This document shows, piece after piece, positions 12,432 to 33,666 of a stretch of 64,000 bases of DNA (position 1 is its first letter; each line of letters opens with the position of its first letter). The position numbers and the translations under genes were made by a program. The DNA is taken from NCBI GenBank assembly GCA_963966185.1, contig CAWZYM010000280.1, positions 813,501 to 877,500 of the forward strand, given 5' to 3'. This stretch comes from Rhabditoides inermis. Its lineage: Eukaryota; Nematoda; Chromadorea; Rhabditida; Rhabditidae. Under the pieces are notes generated by a model. The model saw only the letters and a list, made by a program, of their open reading frames with translations. It made no database searches and was not told where the DNA came from.

Positions 12432-14280
12432 CTCTCGAAACTGCTGCATGCAAGCATGCAACACTCTTCGAGTGTTTTGCCGGCGTTCTCGAAACCTCCC
12501 GAAAATGTTATGCGAACGCCAGAGTCGTGTGGGAAAGTCGGGCAACGTTTTTGCAACTGCCCACTCATTCCCGCTCACATGATGAGATACTATTGACACT
12601 TTCCTCTCTCTCTCTATTGAGACATCGTCAATTGCGGCGGCGGCCGGCCTCATTTGCATCTCAAAAAGAGGGAAAGATCGCGGCAGAGACTCGGTATTCT
12701 ATACTTGCACAAATTGCGCTTTTCATGCATGCCGCCACAGAGCTTTCAATGCCTAGTATACTATACACTCAAATTACACGCTATATTTACGGGGAGGTGA
12801 GAATTCGTCGTGGAAATTGCGTCACTGAACGCGGGGTGTCAAAATATGCTGTGTGTCCCCTCAGGGACACATTCAAACTGGCGGGCTGACTCTATGATGT
12901 GCAGGTTCTCGTGACGAACAACCAGATCGAAGTGCTCATTCCACACCAGGATTGCGGACTGTCCAGGAGACGGTGAGTATTTTTTTTGTTCGCATATTTT
13001 CAATTTTAACTTGTGAAACGTATCCACCAGTTCAGTGATAATCAAATATTCACATGCAACGTATCGCTAATGGTGTGAAACGGAGTGACCTCTGTCCGCA
13101 ATTCACACGTTCGCGAACCCCACACACGACGATAATCTAGTCAGAGGAGGGGAGTCGCTTTCGCGCGCCGATAATTCCATCCCCCCTCTCCGTTTTCTCC
13201 CCTTTTCAATCACCGCCCAATGAATGGCGTGATTTCCGGAGGAAGCGGCGCGAGAGGAAATAGCGTTCTATAGTGAAATGTGGGGAGTACAGTACTACAG
13301 TAACCCGAGTTTTCGCTGCAGGACCCAGCACCCGGACGGGGTGGTGATCGAGGCGGCGATGGTGGTGTCGTTCCACCCGGACTTTACGACATCAGACGAT
13401 CGAGTGTTCAACTTCCAGTGCCACCACACGCATAAGCAGGGACAGCTGCAGGTACCGGTTACTGTACTTTGAAAATGTGAACGGTACTGTGTACTGTACT
13501 GTGTACCTGTTCAGGTCGGCTCACCTACACCGCCTCCGCAACCGGCGGTGGCGCCGCCCGTCTGCTCTTACCGTATCCTGGATCGTCGTGGCGGGAGCCC
13601 GGTGGGGGCGGTCGTGCTCGGGCAGGCGGTGTACCACGAGTGGCGGTGTGAAGGCAGGCCGGCGTGTATCGGTGGGTGGATGACGATTATTGATTGGAAC
13701 AGCTGATTCCTGGAATTTTTAAGAGAATATGGATTCGGGGATCAAAATATAGGTTCTGGATCAATGTTTTCCTTTTCAGTGGTGCGCAACTGCCACATCG
13801 TCACGGCTGAGTCCAAGTTCGAGCTCATCGACCAATCTGGATGCTCCAAGGACACTGCAGTACTAGGGAATATCGTCTATGAGAATGAGGTGGGTGTTTG
13901 TTTTGTTTACTTGTTTGTTGGTTTACTTGTTTACCTATGACTGCTTACCGAATTACCATTGTTTGCTTGTTTACTAGTAATCTTGTAAACACGCGGTGTG
14001 TGTGTTGATAATTATCCTACGGCGTTCGCGCGCGCGGCAATCTCGTTTATATGCTCTGATTACACGTTCACCCCACGTTACACCATTAGCCTCTCACCAT
14101 AATTATACGCTCTCACCGTCTGCGCGCTCTCCATTCTCACACTCTCTCGCTGCCGTGATATACCATATGCAAATTCGCCGAGAGAGTGTCAAATGCGCGT
14201 CGAGAAGTCAAGGTTGCGGTATGAGTGGTGGTGGAGGAATGACTGATGCATACAATCACACAAAGAGGGAGGAAGTGAGT

Positions 14281-14337
<57 letters not shown>

Positions 14338-14477
14338 CCTGCTCGGCGCAACTCATAACTCATCTCATTCAATGCTTGCATGGCGTCCCCCTTTTTGTGT
14401 TGTACAAGAGGAACTAGCGTTCGAAAAAAGACTCTCATAACTCGAGGGCCTAATGCCTTGTTGTGTTCTTGCCACTT

Positions 14478-14514
<37 letters not shown>

Positions 14515-14663
14515 ATTCTCTCCACAAATCGAGGGAATTCTCCCGCTCACAATTTGCATATCGTTTGATCGCAATCTCCGAAGAGTGTCAATAGTGGCGG
14601 CGGGCGCTATAATCTGTTCTCGAGTCAGTCAGTCACACTGGATCAAAGGGTATTTAGGCAAGG

Positions 14664-14709
<46 letters not shown>

Positions 14710-16562
14710 TCTCTCTCTTTCCCTTTCTCTCTCTATCTCTCTCTCTCTCTTTCCCTCTCTCTTGTCTCGAGGGCGTCTTGAGGGGGAGGGGGGCGCATCA
14801 GTGGAATAGGGGGAGGGGGGAAGACATTGTCTATTCCACGCGAAAATCCGGGGATTAAAGGCAGCCCGGAGGAGGCAACTTGCCTTCCGATTCCCATTCT
14901 AGCGTTTTCGGTCTTCGACCTCTCTGCCTCTCTCACTTTCCCGTACTCTCTAGCCAGAACGCTGCACTCATTATTTAGGCCGCATCACCATTATTTTTGC
15001 GGTGCGGGGGAACGGAAAAAGGGTGGGAGCCGTTCAGAATTGGGTGGGAGTATGACTCGAGGGAGAGAGAGAGCGGGAGAGAGAGGGGGAAGGAGAGGGA
15101 GGGAGAGGCTTTTGAAAGGACTTGGATCTCCGCGGATCCGACTTTCTCACATGAGTCAAGGGCTCAGAGCTCAAAGTGCAGTTTTCGGGGAAAAGACGGA
15201 GAAAAGAGAAAAGCGAATGATAATGGATACAATGGGGAGCGGAGTAACTATGCAACACCATTTCGCCATTCCCATTTTAAAGAAGTATATATTGTATGTA
15301 CATAGAAGTACGCATACATAGAAGTACATTGCGAAAGAAGACAGTGGCGACATCAAAAATTACAAACGGGGGTCGGCATATCAAACAAAAATGCGCTGAA
15401 TACATTTTTCACCTGCTGAGCTTCTGCGTTTCAAGTTTCAAGCCACCTTTCCGGCATGAATCCTGAAATGAATCCTGAACGTACCTGTCACAACACCAAA
15501 TTTTGATATTTCGAAATAGAAGAATATTTTTTTCCGGATGATGCCACACAGAGTGATGAGCGTAGGATTTTTAACCTTTCCTTCTCGGCAGATTGTTGAT
15601 TGATCACATCTAATCAGTAGTAGGACAATATAGGATAAAAAAGGTGATACTTTTTCGTGGTTTCCGGCTGTGATATCAATTCTCATTTGAATATAGGACA
15701 ATATAATTCAAATATTGTTTCAGACCATCGCCGGCCTGGACGTGTCGGTGTTCGGTGTGGCCGGGCAGCCGCTGGTGTTCTTCCAATGCGAGATAGAGAT
15801 CAAGCAGAGGGGACGGGTGGGTATATAATATATATGTATAATATAGTATATATATTTATATGGTGAAATATATGTGGGTACAAATATTTTTTATTTTTTA
15901 TTTGTCGATTCGATAAGTGCAGAGAGTGAGGAAATGCATAGTTTAGCCAGTAGTGAATGTATGGCTTTAATCGATAATCTAATCGGATCCGGATGTGAAA
16001 CGTATCGAAAACACTAAAAAAATAGTCGTTCAGGCGCTCCATGCTATCTCTTCCAACTCGACGGAGGAAGACTCGAGCGATCTGTTGATGGGAGGAGATG
16101 AGGTGAGCGTGAGATTCGAAATCAACACACAGAACACACAACCTTTTTTCCAAGTGTTACGTTTCATAAGCAGGTGAAGTGGATTGTAACTATCGTTCAA
16201 CTAATAGTAGTAAGGATCGAATTTTGACTATGCTATGAAACAATGTGACTTCGAGCTAACAAAGAACCAACGCTTTGATTTCAAAATAAATACGTTTCAA
16301 ATCGTTTAAAAAGCGAGATCAACGTATTACACTTCAATAACAACGCTACTCTCGAAACAATACCATAACAATTACGTATTTACAACATACGTTTCAAAAC
16401 ACTATGAATAACACTCTGCCTCGTGTTTCGATCAATAGCTTGACCGCTGCACGAGCCTTCAATTACAAGTGTCTTTACTATTTATATTGATACAATTAAC
16501 TTTTTTATATTTCCTTGAATGCCGAACGATAATGAGAATCTTCGCTTGGCAGAATCAGACAG

Positions 16563-16627
<65 letters not shown>

Positions 16628-18059
16628 TATGAATTTGAAGTAGAAGTGGCCCAGATTCACTCGACTGGACAGAAATGTAAAAAATGCCGTTTAAAAATAT
16701 GTTCAACGATATAAGATATAGTCGCCGCCTGGAGGATAGTTTCTGCTATTGACAGCCGGGGTCAGTTGGCGAAACTAAGTTTCGAGCGAGAAAGGCAGCG
16801 CGGGAAAGAGCTCGAGTGTCGCGCGGCCTCTTTGATCCGTATGCCAGCTTCTTTGATCGATATTATCGTTTGAAAGCGCGCGCTTGGGTCTCCACACGAC
16901 TAGAAGGTAGATCGAATGCGACTAGAGGGTAGATCGATTTTCTACCGTAATCTGGCACACTATCTCCCAGAATAATATTATAAACGTCTTTTTACGTTTT
17001 AAAATCGCGAAATGATAGTATCATATTATCATTCCCCTCTCCAGCCCTCCTCGTCTTCCCCAGTGGTGTTGACCCGGCGTGTGGGTCGCTCCGCCCAGCA
17101 GCCGGACAGATGCGAGCGAGCAGTGTGCGGCAAGGTAGAGAGGAGGAAGAGGTGGGCACTGATTCATTTCCAGTTTAGCTAGTCGTAGTTCATCATTTAT
17201 TTATTGCATCCAAACAATATTTTACGGATCAATGGTACACATGTACACTTATATGATCACAGAAACGTCGAGAAAATATTAGAGGAGTTACAATTGTTCA
17301 TCGATTGGGAAAAGGAAATCTGAGTATGGTAGGGAATAATGTAGAACCTCGTGTGTTTCGAAGTATGGCTTTCTGTCTGTGAGAAGAAGTTATTTTTCAT
17401 TTTCAGAAACCACGGCTCGCCGTCCTCGGCGTCTGAGGTGTGGGAGGTGCAGTCGCAGCGGATCGAGGTGAGGCAAAAAACAAAAACAAAACAAAAAGTA
17501 CATAATGCAGAGAGTCACTCATTTCTTCCACCAGACCGAATGTGTGAAGTGAACCCACCAGCCGTGATCAATGCCATATTACCGTGCCACCCACAACTGA
17601 TTATTGCAGGTCTCCATTCTGTCCGAGGCGCCGATGGTCGAGACCGAGTGTTCATCGTCAGTGACTATGGAGACAAGGTATACATCGAAAACTGAAAATA
17701 AAAGTCGAATTTCCGCTTCAAATATGTAAATCGATGATAGAAATCTATAAAATGAGTGATTGACTTCGATATCACAGTGCAACAGTAAAAGACGCTCAAA
17801 GTCCAGTCAATACGTGCAAATCGAAAAGATGGAAAGATATTGAAGAGATGTTTCCAGCCAACACCAAGAATGCATTTCCACATCGGCGATTGCGCTTGTT
17901 GTCGCGGCTGCGTTGGTGAGTTTTTTTTTCAAGTTTTCAAATTATAAACATATGTTATATATATATATATATATTTTTCTTCAGATTTCCATCTGCACTA
18001 TAATCGTGGTGCTTATCACGGTGCGGCAGAAAAAGGCTTACTTCAATATATCCTCATAG
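9648..18059 (+). CDS. Cuticlin-like ZP-domain membrane protein, 13 exons
   Basis: Exons: 9648-9739, 12274-12370, 12905-12972, 13322-13451, 13515-13671, 13780-13889, 15724-15816, 16034-16102, 17045-17151, 17407-17467, 17610-17677, 17858-17915, 17985-18059; 394 aa. Residues 1-22 are a signal peptide. A ZP domain follows (about 32-250) with regularly spaced cysteines (SCAADALYVKFRS, HQDCGL, FQCHH, VRNCHIVTAES, FFQCEI). An RRKR furin-type site spans residues 305-308 across an exon junction. A single hydrophobic segment (about 358-382) and a short basic tail end the protein. Nematode cuticlins have this order; ZP ectodomains are released and polymerise in cuticle or apical matrix. Intron 2 uses a GC donor (12371) running straight into (CT)n. 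Intron 1 is 2.5 kb and holds the largest CT tract. Confidence 0.93.
9869..9904. repeat. (GA)n microsatellite
   Basis: A pure GA tract of 36 bases in intron 1 of the ZP gene. Confidence 0.9.
11754..11908. repeat. Long (CT)n tract
   Basis: About 155 bp of CT repeats with a few CCT interruptions, the longest near-pure tract in the plus-strand genes, inside ZP intron 1. It produces spurious poly-Leu-Ser and poly-Glu-Arg reading frames. Confidence 0.95.
12371..12376 (+). promoter_or_regulatory. GC-type 5' splice site
   Basis: ZP exon 2 ends ...TACCAG and the intron begins GCGAGT. The next exon continues in frame (CAG|GTTCTCGTG), and no GT donor nearby keeps the reading frame. The rest of the site matches the donor consensus strongly (CAG|GCGAGT), as is usual for GC-AG introns. 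Confidence 0.8.
12376..12429. repeat. (CT)n abutting the GC donor
   Basis: A CT microsatellite starting at the edge of the GC donor of ZP intron 2. Confidence 0.9.
14279..14333. repeat. (GA)n microsatellite
   Basis: GA tract in ZP intron 6; CT tracts on the same strand follow at 14480-14511 and 14669-14762. Confidence 0.9.
14669..14762. repeat. (CT)n tract
   Basis: Interrupted CT tract in ZP intron 6. Confidence 0.9.
16563..16630. repeat. (AT)n microsatellite
   Basis: About 30 AT units in ZP intron 8; a second (TA)n array lies at 27060-27111 in the second mlt-10-like gene. Confidence 0.95.
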
Positions 18060-18488
18060 ATCAGTGATTTCCGGTAGATTTGATCTACTTTATCTAATAA
18101 TTGGTGACCTCCGATCTCACTAGCCGATATTCCAATTCCCCTCTCTCCTCTCTATTCTCTCTGAGCTCATCCGATGGTTGTGTGTGCCCTTATTTGAAAC
18201 CGGTGTGTGCCATTGCGAGATTATTTTATATGAATTCATAGACTGTCCATGATTGTAAAATACTGCCAAAGTATGTGTTGATGTATAAAAGCTGTTCTGA
18301 TTACAATTACTTTATCAAATCGACGCAATATGTACAGAACAACAGAGCAGATCAGTGATGAGGTGAGGTATTATGCTAAAACAATAGTCGTCGTCTACTA
18401 AAACAATCGTACCGTCGTTATTACAAACATTGAATGTAAAAGTACCGTAGTATTCCTCGGGCGACTACAATTGCCTTTACATAGCATA
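18060..18488. other. Convergent 3' spacer
   Basis: About 430 bp between the stop codons of the plus-strand ZP gene and the minus-strand mlt-10-like gene, so both 3' UTRs must end here. No coding region is seen. Confidence 0.5.
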
Positions 18489-21041
18489 CTAGAACAATCG
18501 TCGTTGTCTCCTTGCGTTCCTCTTTCTTCTTCTCTTGGAGAGGAATGACGGGTTGAGGACGCTGACCATAAGGGAACTCTTGCTCAGCACAGCTGGAGAG
18601 AGTACCGATGGGGACAGGATACCACCACCGAGCACCTGCAAGGAAGGGGGAGAATTGACATGAGATGAATATATGTTAAAAAAAGTGCTTGAACAGGAAG
18701 GAATATGCAATGAATCAATGAGATGAATAAGGATCATTTTCACATAGTGTAAAGTTTCGTTTCGTTCAAAGTTCCGGTAGGATTCACCACTTTGGTAGAA
18801 TCACAAAAGAAAACCGTAAAACGATTAACAGTTGTGAATGGAACGTATGTAAAAACCATGTAAATCATGCTGAAGAAAAGTAAAAGAAACAACGTAACAA
18901 TACCAGGCCGGAGAGACAGACACCCCTCTCATAAGTAGGACTGTAGGCGAGATGGCACATTAGACCAAACACCAGAAGTGATAGGATCAGTGGGAACAGT
19001 TTGACTCACCATAGGCAATAACGGGGACAGACGGACAAACATATACGACCGGATGCATGGACGCACGGACAGACCATAGGGGACAGCACGTCCGGACAGA
19101 GCACCAAAAGGGACAGACAAATGCAAGCGGGACAGTCAGACAGACACAGACACGGACACACGGACGGATAGTCCGACTCACCATAGGCGACAGCACATCG
19201 GGGCAGAGCACCAGATGGGACAGACAAACGCAAGCGAGGACAGACACACAAACAGACAATTGGACAGACGAACGCACGGACAGACCGACTCACCATGGGT
19301 GACAGCACATCGAGACAGAGTACGAGCGAGGACAGACAGACATACATACACAGGAACGGACGCACGGACAAACATACTCACCATGGGCGACAGCACATCG
19401 GGGCAGAGTACCAGAGGGGAGAGTATGAGTGGGGAGAGGACGTATGGGTTGATGACATTGGGGGCCAGCACGTAGGGAGAGAGGATGAAGGGCGCCATCA
19501 CAAGAGGGGAGAAGATGTACGGACCGAGGACCTGAGTGGGTACACAGGGTTATTAGGGGGATTCAAACAGCTTCGGTATTACATATTCACACATCCGGTC
19601 TGGTGGTAGGGACCGAAACCGGATGTGTGCTATGATTTTTTTTAAATAGATTTTCTTTTGATTTTCTTGGAATATTTGAACAATGTCGTGTACGTTTTAC
19701 CAAAAACATAATAAGTATTTTAACCATGCTACAACAATAGATGTTGTGTGCTTCATCCAAGATAATAAAAAAAGTGAAATACTTGCAAACGTCACAAACG
19801 AATTCTGATAGTGATGTGATGCAAATTTTTTTTTTTAGAATCGTTTGTTCACGGAGGGAGACGATACTCCCGGATAATGAGAACTTTACAATAACTGATC
19901 AGAGATAAATTGATAAATATATAAAAAAGTAACTTTTTTAAAAATAATACAAGCAAAGTGACTCACGTAGGGCGACACAATGAAGGGCATAGCGATAGCC
20001 GGGGAGAAGATGTACGGAGAGAGGAGTCCTGGGTTGAGGATGAGTGGGGAGAAGATAGAAGGTGAGAGGATGGTCGGGCCGAGGACACCCGCACCGTAGA
20101 CGGGCGCGAACTGGAGGGATGGAGGCGATAGGGATTTAGTATACACAAAACCTAATAATGTCTGTAGTCACTTACACTGGGATGGATAAAAATGCTACTT
20201 GCTCGGAATACTGCGCAGTAGAGTGAATTAGAATACGTTTCATCAGCGGAATACACACATTTGTGTCTGAGATAACGTAATCATAGATCGTAAATGTGAC
20301 TAGTATGTATATTTTTTTTTAAAAAAATCAAAGTATATTATAAATATTTGTGCGTGTATGTTGACTGATTACGCTAGTAAGGATGCAAAACGTATGTGTG
20401 TATGTATAACTACAATCTCATTTTCTGTATAGTTGAATGCCCGCAAAAAGTTGCGCGTGGTGGGGTAGATTAAAACAATCTACTAAAAAGCTCTCGGCAA
20501 TAGCGCGCAAAACAAGAGAGAAAAACGGTTATGGCACCGTACTTCGAACTGCAAGCGAGGTGGATCGAAAACTATCGCTCTGGCGCAGGCTGTAGTCTGT
20601 CAACTACTGCACTCACCTGATAGGGCGCGAGTATGGTGGGCTCGAGAACGCTGATCACTTGGAACTGACGCTTGAACCTCTGAAAAAGGGGGGAGTTCAT
20701 TGAATGTCTGTGATTCGAGTCGATCAGACAAGCATACTTTGATAATACGAATGCAAAGATGAGTTGTGGTACCAAAGCATGCGCAAATAAGCGTGTATAG
20801 TGTGGGCGGAGCCGTGAGCTGACCATGGTGTATATCAGTATAGAAGGTATACTTGTCGCGACTCAAATGGGCGTGTCCAGTGTGGGCGGAGCGACTGACC
20901 GTGGTGTTCATGGCGATGTGTTCGATCTTCAGCCACAGCGACTCCTCGAACTGAGCGGTCGAGTAGCTCGCGTACGTGTCGATGGGGAAGTCGTAGTCGT
21001 CACGCTGCGAGAGACCTGTAGAAGTGACGTCATGCGATGTC

Positions 21042-21092
<51 letters not shown>

Positions 21093-24000
21093 TTCTCTCT
21101 CTCTCCCTCCCCCACCCTGTCTCGCATGCAGCTCCCTCATCTGGTCGCCGGTCATGAACGTGTACCCCCTCGTCTCCATGTCGTCGTGCTGCCGACGATT
21201 CAACGAGCCCTGCAGGTCCTGCAGCGAAAACGTGAGGGTACTGTAACTGTAGGGAATACAATCGATCATCATGACATATTGAAAAACATGATTTGTTTAT
21301 TTTATGATGACTTTGATGGTATTTTTCGAAATATGTTTCAACAAATACTTAAATGTAAAAGAGATAACATAGTGTTAATAATACGTCGGGAGGCAGAATT
21401 GAATCTTTACATTAAAACCCACATCGAATATCTTTTTGACACCTTGCGTCGCAGAGATGAGCTGTTTTTCGAGTCCGCTGCCCTCGATCTCTTTCAGCAT
21501 CTGAAAGGGATGAATAATTCGACCTGCTTCGTTTCTTTACGATTACGGTAGATGAATAAATTGACATGCTTCGTTCCCTTTAGATTACGGTAGTAGAATC
21601 ATTTGATCTGATTCGTTCTCTTAGGATTACGGCATTACTGAGGTTTTTGAACCTCCCCAACCCCCATCCCCTCATAAATTGTCGTAGTGATAGCAATGCG
21701 TGGATGTTCCCAGAATAGAAGCCTTTACTGTTTTATGAACACCTCGAATGACCACTCTCCAGCTGATTTTTGCTCGTTGCTCGTTCGCAGCCGAAATGAC
21801 CTATCTACCGTAATTGTGTCGTGACAATCATGATGTGCATGTTACGGTCATGGCGCAAGTTCAAAAATAACTAGTCCTTGACCGAAAAGTGAAAAGTCAG
21901 AATTTATATATCAAAACAACCCCCTAATCATTACGGTAATAATTTGATCTGCTTCGTTCCCTTAGGATTACGGTAGGAGAATAATTTGATCTGCTTCGTC
22001 CCTTAGGATTACGGTACCTTCAATGCCCCATCGACGGTCTCTCTGGTGCCGGATACTTCCATGATCATCTGTAGTAGGTCCTCCCGATCGGAGGACGACA
22101 TTCCAGACGCGTTGAGAAGCTGAAAAATATGTTTAATGGCATACGTTTCAACAAAACAATTACACAAAAGGAACACATATTTATCAATGGTTTCTGAGCC
22201 TGATTAACAAGTGAGTAGTGAGTAGTATATACAATACAAGTTAAAAGATGTTCACAACTAGTCTTTTCGATATGTGCTTTCTACAATGTTTCAGCCAAGG
22301 TTTCGCAACTCATCATGCTAACAATTACGTCGGAATCAGGCTAATAAACGTTGAAAGATTATTAAAATGTACTAAACTATATCAGTACCTTTGGCAGCGG
22401 CGCGATCTGCTGTTCAGTGTCGTCATTGTAGAAGGGAAGGATGGAGGGAGAGAGCTGGCCCTCGTTGTCGTTCTGACAGTGAACAATATACGTTTTGTCT
22501 TTAGTAATCTTTTGTTGTAATATTGTTTTTCAATGATGTTATATGAAAGCTAACTCGATGAAAAAAGATACCTTATCGGGCATGATCGGCAGAAATCGAG
22601 GCGAGAGCAGCTTGACTCCTTTGGTCTGTCTGAAAATGTTTCAATTACACGTTAACTTTTCAGTGACAAGTATAAAAAAGGTAATAGAAAGTGGGAAGAC
22701 ACATAAAATAAATATGACTCACTTTTTCTTACTAGGATTCAACACGTTGATCATGTCGAATGTCTCCCTGACCATTGGAGGCAACTGGAAACACGATTTT
22801 CAAGTTACATATGTGCAAAACAACATCTTCAAAAAGTAGCTAAACTCGAAAACATTGACAGACCAGTGATAACAACGTACAATTGAAAGGAACAATGAAA
22901 AAAGAAAATCTACCTTTTCCGATTCTGTTCGTGATGGTGTTGTTCTTCCAATAACGATGTCTCTCATTCGCAGGAAATATACTTTCTTGTTGGATTCCTT
23001 ACTCTGCAACAAAAACACAGTGCTCTATCAATCGCTATGAACTCACATTTCGGTCAATATCCTTTTTCACCTTGACAACTTCTTGGAATGTGTCGAACCA
23101 CTTCGGAGATCCCTACAATATCACGGTAAGCGAAAAATACACAGTTCATTCATACCTTTTCATTCCTTTCGTCGCTACCTTTTACTAACTGCATCATCAT
23201 ATTTGAGAACCTGAATGCGTACTTTGAAATGAGGTTAAAAATGTCACCAACCTTTTTACCGGCGACTTTCCTGTGTCGGCTTTGAGATCAGGTGCATGGT
23301 CCATCTGCTTTACCTGGAAAATCAATAAATCGTGAATTCGTGAGTGAATTACTCTATATCTCGCACATCATAATCCCGTCTAGACATCAATCACTATTCA
23401 TCATCAACAACTTTCTCTGGCTTTAATCGCGTCTTCCTTTCACCCTGACCCACATTGTACATAAAACTGTCGCTTTTCGCCACTTGGCTGGAGATCAGGC
23501 GGTAGGGGCTGCGCTTGGCGCGCAACGGACGCACGCGCACGCGCAACTCGCGCGCGCGGAAGTCGCGCAGCCGGTGGAGGGAGAGGGTGGGGAAGGCGGC
23601 GAGCTCATCCACTTCGGAGGAGCCTGAGTCTTTCTCGGTCTGGAAGCCGCCGATCCACTCGCGGCGGGACCTGGAGAGAGAGAGTGAGAGGAAGAGAGAG
23701 AGAGAGAGAGAGGGGAAGAGAGAAAAAGAAAGATACTCACATCTCCAGATACATCTGCTTCCTTCGTATTCGTTGTTTCATTTCTTTTCTCGCAGAGGTG
23801 AGACAGCGCGCCGAATGGACGAGTTCAGTAATTTCTGTGATCTTGTCGAGACACCTGCAAGAGTCATGTTAGTAGGGGGTTGTGAAGTGGACTTCATGTA
23901 TGGAAGTGGAGTTTTGAACATGGTATAAACTTGATGAGGGACTCACCGTAACATACTATGCCTCTCTGCGTGATTGAGCCGTTCGAACAGTTCCCGTCCC

Positions 24001-24291
24001 ATCTGACCCATCAGAGCTTTGATGGCATGGATATACCTGGAAACCAATGACGTCATAGTTCCCGAGTGACGTCACCCCACCAGTTGTTGTGCATATCGGT
24101 GACCTTTTTATACTGCTCCTCGCCCATACGGTACTTCTCGATCGCCTCATGGTACGGTGTACCCGCGCGTACTGTAAGGTATGCGGTATTTTGAAAAAAA
24201 AACGGTACGGTGAAAGGTAATAGCGCGATTAACACATACCTGTGACGAGAAGTAATAGGATGAAGAGAGAAGTCCGACTCCAGTATTGCAT
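18489..24291 (-). CDS. MLT-10-like secreted moulting protein A, 20 exons
   Basis: Exons (5' to 3'): 24291-24240, 24171-24081, 24036-23947, 23854-23741, 23670-23454, 23313-23252, 23210-23156, 23112-23047, 23003-22914, 22784-22723, 22629-22572, 22472-22389, 22119-22018, 21500-21423, 21218-21116, 21015-20900, 20679-20617, 20110-19967, 19531-19382, 18635-18489; 647 aa. A signal peptide (residues 1-17, LFILLLLV core) is followed by the nematode Moulting_cycle (DUF644) region, with AKRSPYRLISSQVA, LLSPRFLPIMPDK, YNDDTEQQIAPLPK and RGYTFMTGDQM. The C-terminus consists of hydrophobic LSP repeats (GPTILSPSIFSPLILNP, DVLSPM) and a basic tail. C. elegans MLT-10 is a secreted hypodermal protein needed for moulting. 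A paralogue lies immediately upstream in tandem with matching internal exon lengths (102, 78, 103). Here the LSP region is cut by three introns, unlike the paralogue. Confidence 0.9.
18990..19381 (-). repeat. Tandem array of exon-3'-end copies with splice donors
   Basis: About four degenerate units of 65-110 bp, starting near 19009, 19073, 19181 and 19292, directly downstream of exon 19 of mlt-10-like A (which ends at 19382). On the minus strand each unit repeats the end of that exon (coding roughly VLCPDVLSPM) followed by a donor-like ATGGTGAGT or ATGGTCTGT, separated by GTCTGTCC-rich filler. One frame stays open through most of the array. Confidence 0.85.
20428..20596 (+). repeat. ~170-bp dispersed repeat, copy 1
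   Basis: Shares long blocks with 37126-37280, 58678-58847 and the reverse strand of 53997-54163: AAGTTGCGCGC, GGTAGAT, AGCTCTCGGCAATAGCGCG, TATGGCACCGTA, TTCGAACTGCAAGCGAGG, ATCGAAAACTA. It ends about 20 bp beside exon 17 of mlt-10-like A. Confidence 0.85.
21046..21108. repeat. (CT)n filling most of a short intron
   Basis: This CT tract (GA in the transcript) is most of the 100-bp intron between exons 15 and 16 of mlt-10-like A. Confidence 0.9.
21510..22015. repeat. TTCGTTCCCTTAGGATTACGGTA repeat clusters at both ends of one intron
   Basis: Two clusters (21510-21640 and 21925-22015) of an imperfect unit of about 45 bp containing TTTGATCTGCTTCGTTCC and TTAGGATTACGGTA. They lie at the two ends of the 517-bp intron between exons 13 and 14 of mlt-10-like A, each next to a splice site. 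Confidence 0.75.
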
Positions 24292-24788
24292 AACACTAGC
24301 TGTCGCGGCGCGACACGCGCATACTATGATTGTGATCCACCCTTACCTTTTCTCCCATCTCGTTAACCCAGTAATATCCCCCCATAGTTATTCCACGGCT
24401 TTCCGAGATCCGCGCACACGCTTCCCCGCCCCTCCTTTATTGCAGATGATTGCAGGCAGTTTACGGCGCTACTTTAGACAGACACCAAATTACCATCTCT
24501 TGAGGGTAGCATCGTAATTTGTGACTTATGGTTCAAGGTAGCTCTCGGATTTGAGCAGATCCCCCACTTGCCTATTGTGGATCGTTCGCTTTTCGGTTTC
24601 TGATTTGATCGCGTCATGCTTGGGAGAAGAGAGACTTTCGCTTTCGCTGCGAGATTAATTACCCCCCTCTCAATGCAGGCGAATCGAAAGTGCGGTTCGT
24701 CAGTCGTTAATCAACCGAAATAGGTCACGCCTGTCACACAATAATTTATTAGCAACGAGAACAATGGAATTATTAGAGAGTACTTGTA
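24292..24788. other. Spacer between the two mlt-10-like genes
   Basis: About 500 bp. It contains the promoter and 5' UTR of gene A and the 3' UTR of gene B (both minus strand). I see no coding region. Confidence 0.5.
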
Positions 24789-33520
<8,732 letters not shown>

Positions 33521-33629
33521 ATCCTGATCTGATAAGAGGATATCAGTGCGAAATCACACACCTGGATAAAGGGGTGGAAGGATAACGAACTTTCACTATC
33601 CCTTTTCACAGCGGGTGCATCGGCACGCG

Positions 33630-33666
<37 letters not shown>

